Shown here in pieces: positions 9,961 to 20,790 of a stretch of DNA of 64,000 nucleotides (positions are counted from its first letter, which is position 1; each line of letters starts with the position of its first letter). The notes under the pieces were generated by a model, which saw only the letters and a list, made by a program, of their open reading frames with translations, was not told the origin of the DNA and did not search any database. Position numbers and translations under genes: made by a program. Source of the stretch: Anniella stebbinsi (Eukaryota > Chordata > Lepidosauria > Squamata > Anniellidae); contig JARDYH010000002.1 in NCBI GenBank assembly GCA_029215795.1, positions 277,396,310-277,460,309 on the forward strand, read 5' to 3'.

Positions 9961-10567
9961 TAGGGTGACCAGACGCCCGGATTTGTCCAGACATGCCCGG
10001 GAAATGGGGAGCAAATCCGCATCCGGGCGGAAAAACCGTTTTGGGGGGGCCAAATCTGGAAATTTAGCCCCCCAAAACGGTGACCAGATGGCCCTGGGGC
10101 AAGCTGGGGGCGGTGGGGACAAAACGGGGCGGCGGGGGGTCACGCGGCGGTGGCGGGAGGCTGGCGGCGCGAGGCACTTATCAGCTGGGGCGTCCGCTTC
10201 CCTCTTGTGCTCGGAATCTACTGAGAAACAGACTTCGCGGCCTGTCCCTCAGTAGCGCGCGGGGTGATGACATCATCACTCGGCGCGCTACTGAGAGACA
10301 GGCCAGGAAGCCTGTTTCTCAGTAGTTTTTGAGCACGGAGGGAAGCGGACAGACACCCCAGGCGGTAAGGAGCGCGGGGGCGGGTGCCAAGGGGGCAGCG
10401 CGGCGCGGGTGGGGTGGGGGCCACGTGGGTGGGGGGGGCACGCGAGGCATGCGGGCGGGGGGGCGGAGCGGGGCAGCGCGGGCGTGCGGTGGGGGGGTTG
10501 TTTTGGGTGGGTGGGTGGGGTGGCGGGGGGGGTCCGGGTTTTGGATCGTCAACGTCTGGTCACCCTA
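9961..10567. mobile_element. hAT element, family K, with perfect 8-bp duplication
   Basis: The termini TAGGGTGACCAGACG and CGTCTGGTCACCCTA (10553-10567) match as inverted repeats at nearly every base. The identical 8-mer ACTATGGG flanks both sides (9953-9960 and 10568-10575). This firmly supports hAT transposition. The 607-bp element is strongly GC- and CpG-rich, with G-rich tracts at 10420-10540, and has no transposase. It contains a large inner palindrome (10197-10352). A truncated relative lies at 37997-38452. Confidence 0.9.
10197..10352. repeat. long palindrome inside hAT K
   Basis: The arms run from GCTTCCCTCTTGTGCTCGG through CTACTGAGAAACAG to a centre near 10271 (GTGATGACATCATCAC) and back through CTGTTTCTCAGTAG to GAGCACGGAGGGAAGC. 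Mismatches are few. The homologous palindrome at 38232-38382 is even closer to perfect. Confidence 0.85.
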
Positions 10568-11106
10568 ACTATGGGATTCACTGTACCAGGCTGAAATCCT
10601 ACATCATTACCAGGGCTATCTGCTTCTGTGTTCTTTGCCAGATTACGATGGGCTCCATTACACAACAGACATGTGATTTGAATTGAAAACTTATTTTCTC
10701 AAAAACTTCTTCTTTTCTATTTAGTTTCATTATGCAGTGCCATTATATAGTGCCATGTATTATATGCACAATGTATTATAACACAACTCCGTTATTACAC
10801 ACTGCTGATTTCTTGCATTAACATTTGTTATCAGCTTATCTCTGATTTTTTAAAAAGCAGGATGAAGCTCAAAAAGTGCAGGAGATGCTCTGGATGTTGA
10901 TGATGGCATGTCAAGGACCTGCAAACCTCTGTGAGTGACCAGTCATGTGTGTGTAATAAAAGCCTTGTGTAGCAATGCTCTAGCTAGGCATGGCAGAACT
11001 TCCAGTATTAGTATACCCCTGGGACTGCAAAAACAAAGGATTTGTCAAGTACCTAGCAGCCCACAAGACATGGCTCACAAGCTGTGTTCAGTTTGGTGTG
11101 GCAGAT
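10568..11106. other. no gene or repeat recognised
   Basis: Unique DNA after the hAT duplication. No frame with a recognisable domain. Confidence 0.45.
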
Positions 11107-11107
11107 A

Positions 11108-11330
11108 GGGTAGCCAGGTATCTGATTTTACAGTGGAAAATCCTCTATTTGAAGGTGATCTCTATTTGAAGAGGCCTACAGTCCAACACTGGTTTAAAAT
11201 CGAAGAATGCTAAGGAGAGAGAGTAAGGGCCTTGGAGTTAGGGTAGCCACGTGTCTTAATTTGCAACGCACAGTCTGACATTTGAAAGGCTGTCCAGTTC
11301 CAAGTCTGCTTCAAAGATAAAGAATCCTAA
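11108..11330 (+). mobile_element. two family L hAT-like fragments in tandem
   Basis: TAGGGTAGCCAGGTATC begins near 11109 and TAGGGTAGCCACGTGTC near 11240. Each is followed by diverged family L sequence (TGGTTTAAAATCGAAGAATG, CTGCTTCAAAGATAAAGAAT). Both lack right ends. Confidence 0.55.
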
Positions 11331-11359
11331 ATATATTCAACAAAATGAATATCATTACT

Positions 11360-12128
11360 GAATATTCAACAAAAGGTTATGGGAGGGGGGGCACTATGCC
11401 AAGACAACATTGTTGGAAGGCAGAGAAACAGAGCTCAGATTCAGGTCTTGTACAGACAGTCTGTTAACTTAAGGAGAGACTACACCAGGCAATTATTGCA
11501 GGATTGTATCACAGTCATCACTAATGGGGCACATGGCATTCACTGCTTCCGTGGTGATCTCAGTTCCACCTCTCATTTCTGCTGGAATATCCCTGACTGC
11601 TTTTGTTGTCGTTTTCCCGGCTCTCTCACTTCCATTCTGACGTAAGTGTGCAGTGTGCCCCCCCTTTGTGAGGTCGTTGCTGTTCATTGCAAGTTGCAAG
11701 CTCAGCGAACAGCCAGTCAGCTGTGAGGGGAGTGTCCATGGGTATCGGAGGTGTGTGGGAGTGGACCTGTCCACCATTTCTGCCACATGTTTTGGATGGG
11801 TATTGGAGCGCATATTTGAGGGAGTTTTTTTTACCCCATATGTGTCTGCGCATCTGCGCATGCCTCACGAGTCATTAAAAAAACACTCTGCCCCATAGAC
11901 AGATGTGATGCAGTAGTGCGGAATGCTGGTGAGAGCACTTGGACGTGTCATCTGCCTAGCACCGCCAACTTCTGCATACAGGGCTCCTATGCTCTCAGAA
12001 TGGCACTCCTGTAATTCTGGTAAGCATCAGTCATGTGTGCCCCGTGAGTGGCGATCGTGGAAGTGGGGAACATTCAGAAGCATCCTTCTTCTGTAGTGAA
12101 AGGGCTCCAGGTGTAGATTAGCCCCTAG
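11360..12128. other. possible Harbinger-like element, right end only
   Basis: The right edge GTGTAGATTAGCCCC (about 12111-12125) read in reverse gives GGGGCTAATCTACAC, close to the GGCC..TCTACAC terminus of families C to E. No matching left end could be fixed; AGGTCTTGTACAGAC at 11441 is a weak candidate. The overlapping frames at 11493-11898 have no recognisable domain. Confidence 0.3.
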
Positions 12129-12342
12129 TCTGTGGTGCACAATTTGTTTACCGGGAATATCTACTTTCTTATCTTATGTTCATGCCTGTAGTTAGAAGGA
12201 AGTGTGCCAAACCTTCAGAGCTTCTGATACGACTTCTGGATTTTCATGACATTAAAGCTAACTCATTCATACTATAGCGTCTCTGGCCCATGGTTAGAAT
12301 GTGTGTCAGAAAAAGCCATTTGGAGTGAGCAGTTCACTGGGG

Positions 12343-12356
12343 GGGGGGGGGAGAGA
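12343..12356. repeat. G homopolymer run
   Basis: A G-tract of about 12 bases followed by GAGAGAAAAG. Confidence 0.9.
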
Positions 12357-12720
12357 AAAGTAAGTTAACATTCCTAACATAGCAGCTCTACTCATGCTAA
12401 GTACACTACAAACCAAGTGACAACTGAGCAACAGATAATACTACTGTACTACATGCATTTATTGATGAATAAATCCAGTTGAATCCAATTAGATTTGCAT
12501 ATAAGATGGGTGCATGTCAGCTTAAATCCCACAGCATTTTGACGGAAATCATCAAAGCTTTGAATGTTATTTAATAAGGAGATTGCCTATTCCTAGCTCT
12601 CGCTCCCCCCTTTAATTTCCCTTCTTTATTTCATTGTTGCTATGTATTTTGTAATCAGGATATTTAGAAATGCTTGCTTGATGTTCCATTAAATTAAAAA
12701 TTCAAGTTATGCCATTATGG

Positions 12721-13058
12721 GGTGCCTCTACAAGAGCGATTTAAAGCTCTTTCAAGTTGCATTAAAATTTTTACCTCTACAAGAGCAGAGCACAAATTGG
12801 GGGCGCTTTTTCTGTCCGATCATGTGCATTATCGAATGCACGTTAAATAGCGAGTTTTAATTTTCCGCGGGAGTTAAAGTGCCTTATGACCATGTAAACA
12901 AGCGATTCTCCGCATTCAACCACTTTAAAGCGCGTTTCATACTGCCGGTAATGCGCTTCACTGCCTGTCGTTTATAGGAATTAGGCGTAAATGTGATGGT
13001 GAGAAGATGCGCATAATCGGGCAACCAGGTGTCAAGCCGAATTCTTGTAGAGGGGGCC
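12721..13058. mobile_element. Harbinger-like MITE, family B
   Basis: The ends GGTGCCTCTACAAGAG and TCTTGTAGAGGGGGCC form a terminal inverted repeat. Inside are CATTATCGAATGCACG, GTTAAATAGCG, ACAAGCGATTCTC and GATGCGCATAATCGG, all shared with 27479-27833 and 63460-63816. Flanking triplets are TGG and TTG. At 338 bp it is slightly shorter than the other two copies. Non-coding. Confidence 0.75.
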
Positions 13059-13239
13059 TTGGTGAGATCCTGAAGTCCAAAAAAAAATATAAAAAATAAA
13101 AAATGGATATCTGGAAGATTAAAAATCTGCTACTTTAATAAATATTAATACATCCTAGAAGGAAATCAAGTGATGTAACCTATAACTTCTGTAAACCTCA
13201 CATCTAAAAATGTTTGCATGGTAACTTGTGCTGCCCAGT

Positions 13240-13440
13240 TTGTTGATTGTTAGCTCTCTGATTTTAAACAATTTAACTGAGTATTTTATCTTTTGAGTTT
13301 AAATGTTCTTAACTGAGATCTTCTGTATTTTCTGTTTTTAAATGTTCTAACTGTGGACATTTTCTATTTAAATTTTAATGCTTTGGGATGTCTTTTCAGA
13401 TATAGATAAGTGGTCTATAAATGGATTAAATAAATGAAAT
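13240..13440 (+). mobile_element. old LINE 3'-end fragment
   Basis: T-rich sequence with repeated TTTAAATGTTCT units leads to a GGTCTATAAATGGATTAAATAAATGA-like end, as in CR1/L2-group tails. Diverged. Confidence 0.4.
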
Positions 13441-13779
13441 GGAATAAAACTTTATATAACAACATATTCGTAGAGATGCTCTGGTATGGCTTTTACTCCA
13501 GACCTTTAAATCATCTCAATGTAGAATCAATGACTGTTCTGTCTTGCTGCCAGGGACACATTGTGGCAGGGAAATTCACAGGGGCAGGACAAGGGGGAAT
13601 AGCAGGATTTGACCTTTGCACATCACCTCCAGAAAAGGGGAACATTATACACTTATACTTATAAAAGTAACAACTTCATGGATATAAAAACCAGAGAACT
13701 ACCATGTTCCACAAAGGTTCTGATTCTTAGGAACTAATTCTTATTACACAAACACATGTAATAAAGCCTCTGCCCCTTC

Positions 13780-14120
13780 TCCGTGAGCCCCTGCCAAAGG
13801 AAGTAAGGCAGGTGATTACTAGGAGGAGGGCCTTCTCTGCTGTGGCACCCCAGCTGTGGAATGAGCTCCCTAGAGAGGTACACCTGACACCTACATTATA
13901 CTCCTTTCAACACCACGTGAAGACCTTATTCTCACAGTATTTTAACAGTTTATTATTACAGTCTTTTAACTCCGCTGTTTTAAAGCTGTATTTTGAATTT
14001 GTATTTTAAAGCTGCATTGCTGCATGGTTTTACTAAGTCTTGTTGATGGTTTAATTTTTGTGAACTGCCCAGAGAGCTTTGGCTATGTAATAAACAAACA
14101 AACAAACAAATAAATAAAAG
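13780..14120 (+). mobile_element. CR1/L2-group LINE, C-terminal and 3' UTR remnant
   Basis: The plus-strand frame from 13812 reads RRRAFSAVAPQLWNELPREV. This is the usual C-terminal peptide of CR1/L2-type LINE ORF2 (RAFS..AP.LWN.LP..). The 3' UTR follows, with AACTGCCCAGAGAGCTTTGG, and ends in an (AAAC)n/(AAAT)n tail at 14092-14118. The rest of the LINE is absent, so this is a 5'-truncated insertion. Confidence 0.75.
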
Positions 14121-14229
14121 GCAAAGAAAAAACACAGCAACAGAGTTGAGTAGAGAAGGAGCAGAGGAGAGGGGAAGAGAATGTCTAACTCTTCTCCAAA
14201 GAGTCTCTGTTCTAAATGTCAGTTCCAGA

Positions 14230-14663
14230 TAGGGATGTATGGATTTTGAAAAATCTGTTCTGTCTGCATTTCATGGATTGTCTGGATCCTTTCGTTCCTT
14301 CATCTGCTTAGTGGTGGAATAATTCTTTCCCAATTTCCTGAATTTGCACAAATTTGCATTTGCAAAAAATTGCACTTGTGAAAATGCGCAAATTTCCCCA
14401 AATGATTAAAATGTGCAAGTCCCCCAAAAATGCGCATTTTCATGCTTTAGCCTATGGGGAAAATGTGCACTTTTGGCCAATGTTTTTTAAAATTATTTTA
14501 CATATTTTCTATGAGTAAATTTGTACAAAATTCCATAAAGTTTTTTTAAAAAAAACAGCCCACAGGTCCATGGAATCCTTGCGAACTGGGAATAGCTGGT
14601 TTGCTGCAGAATCCATTGGTCTGAACTCATTTGATTCCATTGTGGATTTCTTTGACATCCCTA
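14230..14663. mobile_element. hAT-like MITE (TAGGGATGT termini)
   Basis: TAGGGATGTATGGATTT at the left and TTTCTTTGACATCCCTA at the right are imperfect inverted repeats. The interior has short repeated AAATTTGCA / AAATGCGCA motifs. Flanking 8-mers GTTCCAGA and GATCCGGT match at 5 of 8. A related sequence begins near 36998. Confidence 0.6.
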
Positions 14664-14871
14664 GATCCGGTGGCTTTTTGTGGGAGGGGAAAGGTTGCAT
14701 GCATTGCATATAATATGTAGTTAAGCCTTTCATTTGATACATCGTATGGCAATTTTGGCTGTGCAACAAGAAATGATTGATGACCTATTGACTGGCTGAC
14801 TGAGAGATAGTTAAGCCCTTGCAGTAGATCTAGAAAATTCTGATCTGCATCTCCTGCTCATTCATTCTCAA

Positions 14872-14873
<2 letters not shown>

Positions 14874-14909
<36 letters not shown>
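14874..14909. repeat. (CT)n microsatellite
   Basis: An uninterrupted CT dinucleotide run. Confidence 0.95.
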
Positions 14910-14911
<2 letters not shown>

Positions 14912-15754
14912 CATGCTTGAGCAACGTTTCTTTTTTTCCTTCTGACAATAGACGGCATTCGGGTAGCCTCCATATGCTTACTACTATCTGTGGGGGAAGC
15001 CTAATATTGGTAGTGAATTCAGGAGTAGGTATTGAAGAGCCACCTGTTTACAATGCCAGTGGAGGGAGTTTTTTCTTGGGAAAAGAGCATTTGAAAAGAG
15101 GAGGTTCTTTATAGTTCTGATATTTTGCAATCAGAAACATGAAAATATGTATGTCAAGGTGACCTGATTGTGTGGGATAAGCACACACACATACAGAATA
15201 TGTGTGTGGTACTTTGGTTTCCTTGACATCCATTCTTGTCTGATCAGTTCAGGGATAATTATTCTTAAGTAATGGGAGCATAAGCCCTTGGAGTGTTAAT
15301 CTTTTCAGATGGCAGGAAATCCATTCCGTATGCCACTGTTCAGCGTGTTATATAAAGGATATTTTATGCTATTATTCAGAAAGTGTTGGAACAGCATATT
15401 GTGCTTTGTTTAAGAATATAAAAAATATGAAACACAGTTCTAACTGTCCTGAGGCTAATTCTTCTGTCAAAGTTTGGTACCTTGCCAGTTTCGTAGTAGT
15501 AAAACCTTTGCAATGGGTACCTAAGGTTTAAACTCCATTGTGATATATTCTTCAAAGAAATACAGATGAAAATAGTAGGCAAACAATGGTGCATGCAGGG
15601 AGATCCTTCTCAAAGCAAGGCTTCCATATCCCCACCTTTCAAAGGCATCCACCTAACACTGTTCAACAAACCAGCCTCAGGGCCCAATGTTCAGTCACGT
15701 ATAGATTTTTTTTCCTGAGATTTTTTTCTGTTTTACAAAATATAGCTGTACAGC

Positions 15755-15878
15755 AGTGGTGGGTAACTTGTGGCCCTCCAGATATTTTGGCCTACAAACC
15801 CCACCATCCCTAGCTAGCATAGCCCATGGAGAGGGATGGTGGGGGTTATAGGCCAAACCATTTGGAGGCCCACAAGGT
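15755..15878. mobile_element. short palindromic hAT-like MITE (CTCCAGATGT family)
   Basis: The left arm GTGGTGGGTAACTTGTGGCC and inner TTTTGGCCTACAAACCCC pair with right-side GGGGGTTATAGGCCAAA and CCACAAGGTGGGCAC. A SINE is joined directly on its right. Confidence 0.7.
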
Positions 15879-16045
15879 GGGCACATAGAAAACTGCCACT
15901 GGTCCATCTAGCCCAGTATGGTCAACAATGACTGGCAGTGGCTCTCCAGAGTTTCAGTCAGGAGTTTTTCCTGCCCCACCTGGAGGTGCCAGGGATTGAA
16001 CCTGGGACCTTCTGAATGCCCTACCACTGAGGTACAGCCCCTCAA
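15879..16045 (-). mobile_element. tRNA-derived SINE, reverse orientation
   Basis: On the minus strand it carries a polymerase III A-box-like start (GAGGGGCTGTACCTCAGTGG) and a B box GGTTCAATCCC near 15995-16005. The body then matches the SINE at 36001-36195 (CTGGAGAGCCACTGCCAGTC and CTGGGCTAGATGGACCA). Confidence 0.75.
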
Positions 16046-16593
16046 ACTCCTGCTATAGAGATTGCAATATGCCACAGATGACCAACCCCCTTGCTGCTTT
16101 TCTCCCTTTCATGGGAAAACATACAGGCACCCATGTGGGTGCTTCACTCACACACACACACACTCCACTCACACACACAGTGGAGGTGGGTGTCTCCAAT
16201 GTCAGTGAGGTAGCAAAGCAGCTTGAATAGCTCCTTTAGAGTTCTGACTGAAACCTGGAGCAGATTCACCACCCCACTGACACCAGAGCCATCAGCCTCC
16301 ATTGTTTAATTCCCACCTTTCTTCTAACGAGCTCTGGCAGTGTGAATGCTCCCATAGCAACCCTGTGAGGTTGGTTAGGCTGAAGTGGCTGAATTCCTAC
16401 AACACAATAGTCAATGGTGGGGTAATAATTAACTTTGCAGTTGTTCATCTAGGGGGTACTCCCCACACAACATGGTAATAAATGATCAACTGTGGTGTGG
16501 ATTAGGATCAGCGCTGAGTTGACTATGGCAGCATTCGGATGACACAATAGTCAATGCAACTGACGATTGTTCCCCCCCCCTCCCCCAGTTGCT

Positions 16594-16663
16594 AGTGACT
16601 GGCCCACGGTCACCCAGTGAGCTTCATAGGTGTGGTGGAATTTGAACCTGGGTTTCCCATCCA
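16594..16663 (+). mobile_element. MIR-like SINE fragment, left half
   Basis: It contains GGTCACCCAGTGAGC and GAATTTGAACCTGGGTTTCC, the conserved MIR 3' region with reversed B box. The expected continuation (TCTGACAC.GTAATCACTACA..) is found at 17274-17313. The SINE was therefore split by the insertions that fill 16664-17272. Confidence 0.65.
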
Positions 16664-17272
16664 GGGCCAGATCTACACCAAGCAGGATAGAGCACTGCGA
16701 AAGAGGTATATAAGAGGCAAGAGCCACACTACTGCTTTATAGCGGTATAGAAGTGCATTGACAACTGTTGGGGGCCACTGACACATGCCATATACCACTT
16801 TCATGCTGTTTTCATAGTGTTATAGCCTGCTTTGTGTAGATATGTCATGGGCCCCAACAGTTGTCACTACACTTCAATATGAAAAGGAGGACAAGGCTTC
16901 TGTATCTTTAACAGTTGTATTGAAAAGGGAATTTCAGCAGGTGTCATTTGTATGCATGCAGCACCTGGCAAAATTCCCTCTTCATCACAACAGTTAAAGG
17001 TACAGGGGCTCTGCTATCTTTTCATATTGATGCCTCTAAGTCTCTGGAATGACCGACCCAACTGAAAGTAAACTACGGTGACCAAATACAAGAAACGGCA
17101 GGTCTCCTGTAGCTTTAACTGTTGTGATGAAAAGGGAATCTCACCAGGTGCTGCATGCATACAGATGACACCTGCTGAAATTCCCTTTTCTATACAACTG
17201 TTAAAGATACAGGAGCTCTGACCTCTCTTTAATATGGTCAACCTATATAAAGCAGTAGTGTAGATCCTTCCC
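16664..17272. mobile_element. nested Harbinger-like D elements split by a family A element
   Basis: An outer D element (minus) starts GGCCAGATCTACACC at 16665 and ends GTGTAGATCC near 17266. A second D (plus, about 16716-16847; GGCAAGAGCCACACTACTGC to TGTGTAGATATG) lies inside it. The outer D resumes with GGGCCCCAACAGTTGTC at about 16849. It is broken again after CACTTC (16875) by a family A element and resumes with TATAAAGCAGTAGTGTAG at 17246. The whole block sits inside a MIR-like SINE. Confidence 0.7.
16876..17245. mobile_element. hAT-like foldback MITE, family A, inserted in a D element
   Basis: It begins AATATGAAAAGGAGGACA, so the first ten or so bases of the TAGGGTGACC terminus are lost. 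It ends AATATGGTCAACCTA. Two inverted units surround a spacer at about 17030-17080, with CTACGGTGACCAAATAC as the inner terminus. Confidence 0.7.
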
Positions 17273-17273
17273 T

Positions 17274-17313
17274 GGTCTGACACTGTAATCACTACAGCAC
17301 CCTAGCTCTCACA
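17274..17313 (+). mobile_element. MIR-like SINE fragment, right half
   Basis: GGTCTGACACTGTAATCAC and ACAGCACCCTAGCTCTC continue the SINE interrupted at 16663. Confidence 0.6.
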
Positions 17314-18426
17314 GCATGCTGTTAGCTTAGATATGAAAGAGAAGGAACATTTAAAGTAGAAACATATAGGCAGATATAACAAGGTTGTTCTTTCTTCGCT
17401 GGGAATAAAGTGTTTTTCCTAGTCATCTGTCTCCAGGGTAAAATGAATGGAAAGGATTGAAAAGGTATAATTGTACAGTGCCAGCTCCTGGTTTTGGAGA
17501 ACTTTTGGGCAAGTTGCCCTCAATAAGTCCCTCACTACCATTGTCACCAGATGCTTTTGCTCCCCATTCTCTTTCTCATCATTGCTGTCTCTTGCTTGAC
17601 AGTTAGGGCCCAGGGAGTCAGTAAGCAAGTAGAAAGTGGTATCTGCTGGTCCTCCTACTTACAACCACCATCGTTAGAGCAACAGTGACAGGCAGGCAAA
17701 CAAGAAAGATGTGCAGCCTTTGTGTGTGTGTGTGTGGGGAGGCAACTCCATACATTTCAATGGGCTGGAGGAGGAGAATTTCCAGATGGATTGTGCCCAT
17801 TTCCTATTCTAAGTCATTGGAGAGACATGGACTTGTATATTGTTTTCCAATTTATTAAAACCAGCTTTGTGGTCAATGTGGATACATTGCTTTGTGACAG
17901 CCAATTATGATGCAGAAATATAACAAATGCAGAAGCATGACAAGCTTTACCCCAAATTTTATTGTTATCACTTTTACTAATGCAGGTGCACAGAATTGTA
18001 TCTTGTGGCCATGACTGAAGCTAGGTTTTAAACAGAATCAATATGAGGACAACGTGCATGATGAAATAGCCTAGAAAAGCAGCCCAAACCCTTTATTCCC
18101 CCCCCCCCGCCAAAGTATAAACTATTTTTTTAATGGATTGTCCAAGCAAAGCAGATTCTATTTAGTCAAAAAGAGCCCAGGATAGTGATTTCTCAGAAAA
18201 AATGATCACTTGTCAAAATTCTGCAAATGCTATAATTGGTCAATATAGAACCTTCACTCAACAGAGATACTTACAGCCAAACCAAATAATCCCTACGGCA
18301 TTATTTTTCAAATAAAATTTTCAGCTCCCAGTAAGCTGTCAAAACAGCAACAGCTAGTACCAGAAAGAACCACATGCAAGCTATATTTCAGGGAGGAAAC
18401 AATTAATGAAGAAAACATTTGATGGC

Positions 18427-18428
<2 letters not shown>
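17314..18428. other. no gene recognised
   Basis: Unique DNA with a short TG run at 17720-17739 and a C-run near 18099-18108. No supported coding frame. Confidence 0.45.

Positions 18429-18459
<31 letters not shown>
18429..18459. repeat. (TG)n microsatellite
   Basis: A TG dinucleotide run. The Val-Cys repeats in overlapping frames come from this tract. Confidence 0.95.
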
Positions 18460-18462
<3 letters not shown>

Positions 18463-18704
18463 CATTTCTATGTTAGCAGAGGGCCATTTTCTCAACAAAG
18501 AGTTTCCTATTGTCATACAAAAAGAATTATTTCTAAAGGCTTACAATTCTTCCCTTTTAGTTTTGAGGCCCCTGTGTTCATCATTTGCCATTGTGCTGAA
18601 TCGCGTGAAGAAAAAACAATTGCTGAGCGGACCAACATTCACCCAACTGGAAGTCTTTTTGGCAAAGGAAGAAGGGGGAAATACTTTAAATAAATAAATA
18701 TAAT

Positions 18705-18805
18705 CAACCTGATGCTTTCCAGATGTGCCCATGCTGGCTGGGGATGGTGGTTGTTCTAGTCCAATACATACAGAAAACATCAGGTTGGGGAAAGCTGTTC
18801 AAAAG
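18705..18805. mobile_element. short palindromic hAT-like MITE fragment
   Basis: CAACCTGATGCTTTCCAGAT at the left and AACATCAGGTTGGGGAAAGC at the right are partly inverted. The core ATGCTGGCTGGGGATGGTGG matches this family. Confidence 0.6.
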
Positions 18806-19484
18806 ACTGATTTATACTTTAACATCTCTCGCATTAGGAATTATAGCTAGGCCGAAAATTCTGGCCCCACTCTTTTAGACCACTCATGGTGGGTGAGGAG
18901 CAAAAAGAAATTGCCTCAAAAACTGGGATGGGCAGGAGAAATTTTCCACTGAAGTGGGGTAGGCTTATGTATTAGAACAAGGTGGCTGAGGGTTTCATTT
19001 ATTTTCTTTCATAAACACTCTTCACTGCAGCATCCCACATCAGATCAAGATGTGGAGCTAGCGTCATTCCCAAAATTGTCTATGGTGTTGTATATTAAAC
19101 AATTAACACTAAAGTATTAAAGTATTAATCAATTTAGGGTGCAATCCTATACACATTTATCCCTATCTAAAGGCAGAGTTGCCACAGCAACACAATAAAG
19201 GCAAGTAGGGCTTATTGGGAGGGGAGGAGGCAAGCGTGATATTCTAAGATATTTTCATCAGTCTTCTTTGCTTTTGAAATTAAATTCTAGTCCCTTCCTT
19301 GTCCTTGGAGTTAAGTACTGTTTCTGTCAGGTTTAGCAATTAACACATGTATTGTTTCCAGAGAACATTTATGCCTCGGTTTTCTTTTTATGTGGCCTAT
19401 CATGCAAACGATAGTTACTAGGTATATTGACAATGAGTTGGTATTATGGAGAAAAACACTAGAGAAAATATAATATTACTCTCA

Positions 19485-19600
19485 GGCAACCCTATGCATG
19501 TTTAGACTGGAAAAAAAAGTCCTACAAGTGCCAGCATTCTGAGTCAGCCATGCAGGACTTTTTTCTATCTAAACATGCACAGGATTGTGCCCTTCATCAC
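19485..19600. mobile_element. palindromic MITE (CCTATGCATG family)
   Basis: AACCCTATGCATGTTTAGAC at the left is the inverted partner of TCTAAACATGCACAGGATTG at the right. AAAAAAGTCCTACAAG and GCAGGACTTTTTTC form inner arms. Fragments of this or a related family occur near 19139, 21446-21520, 26958-27000, 27428-27474, 32697-32790 and 40034. Confidence 0.65.
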
Positions 19601-19787
19601 TTCTGCATGCCATTTTCCCAGTATAGTGTTGAAAAGCAAAGTTTGCATTGGGGCAAAAATAAAGGACTTGGCTGGGGCAGGGGGAGGACATAGTTGTTTC
19701 TTTTTGTGTTGTCATCATTGTCGTTGCTGAAAACACCAGAAGCTTTGGCTGCTTGTTAGAGGGTTAGTAAAAACTGGCAATAACTAG

Positions 19788-20334
19788 GGCCATTTCTACA
19801 CTGGCCTGCTTACCTGGGACCGTCCCCGGCTGGTCCCTGTGTTTGCAAATGATGCAGTCCCAGGGGCAGGGGGGACGGGCACTGTATTTCCCAGGGATAA
19901 GGCTCCCTGGAAAATCCTGATTTTTTCCCCGGTCTCAGCAACTTCCCGAGACCGCGGGAGATGTGGCTGCCCATTCTGGCTGCTGCTGTGCTTTCTCATG
20001 AGTAAGCGTGGCAGCAGCAATGGGCATGGAGCCACACCGTGCAGCTCTGTGCCCTTCAGGGGAGAGAGAGGAGAAAGTCTGCCATCCCCAGGATGGCGCG
20101 GGGAGGGTGGGGGCCTGGTTGGTTTTTTTTTTAAAAAGCCTACATTTGCGATGGAGCGCAAGTGCGCTCTTTGGATCCTTTCATAAAAAAATGGTGGTCG
20201 CGATGGCGCAACGTCCCTCCTTCCTCCAGGGATGTTGCACCTCCCATGTGCATCAGAGCGACGATCCTGGAAGCAGGTACTTCTGGGATCACTACTCCTC
20301 CCTCCCTCTACACCGGAATGGTGTAGAAATGGCC
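19788..20334. mobile_element. Harbinger-like MITE, family E, full length
   Basis: The ends GGCCATTTCTACAC and GTGTAGAAATGGCC are perfect inverted repeats. The triplet TAG flanks both sides (19785-19787 and 20335-20337). The interior is GC-rich, with short palindromes around CCAGGGATAAGG/CTCCCTGG. It shares its structure with 24560-25108 and the truncated copy at 44718-45050. The frames of 100-120 codons inside have no recognisable domain and are not credited. Confidence 0.85.
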
Positions 20335-20715
20335 TAGGGGTGGGTTAGAATTTTGTTTCAGCTCATTTTTGTATAAGAATTAATCAAAATTTGCAATGGG
20401 ATGGAAAGAACATGAGATTTAAAAATGTTGAATGTGTGAGAAACCGAAACTGGAAGATCTGTCCATCCAGGTCTTTGAGTGCTTAGCTTTGAAGAGTCTG
20501 GGGTTAAATCTCTGTGTATGCAACTATATTAGAGCCGAATTTGATTACCATCTTTTTTTCCTTGACAGACTCCTCATGTTTCACAGCTATATGGCAGATA
20601 AGTACAACATGATTCTCTCCATCATGGAAATAGCTGTACCTGTCATGGCTTTTCCGGGGTCTCAGACTGAGGTCTGTCCCACCATTATGTGCTACCTTTG
20701 AGATGGCAACGCGAG

Positions 20716-20790
20716 GAAATTATTTATTTATTTATTTATTTATATCCCATTTTTTACCAAGTCCTCAAAGTGACTTACAATATTTATCAA
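20716..20790 (-). mobile_element. LINE 3'-tail fragment with (TTTA)n
   Basis: A (TTTA)n run at 20719-20742 is followed by TATCCCATTTTTTACCAAG and CTCAAAGTGACTTACAA. This is the reverse of a CR1/L2-type 3' end. Confidence 0.55.

Noticed and set aside
18406..18697. Val-Cys-rich frames over 18429-18459
   Set aside because: The peptide repeats simply translate a (TG)n microsatellite.
19796..20337. frames of 109-121 codons over an E element
   Set aside because: Both strands are open because the MITE interior is GC-rich and stop-poor; the ends and TAG duplication define a transposon, not a gene.
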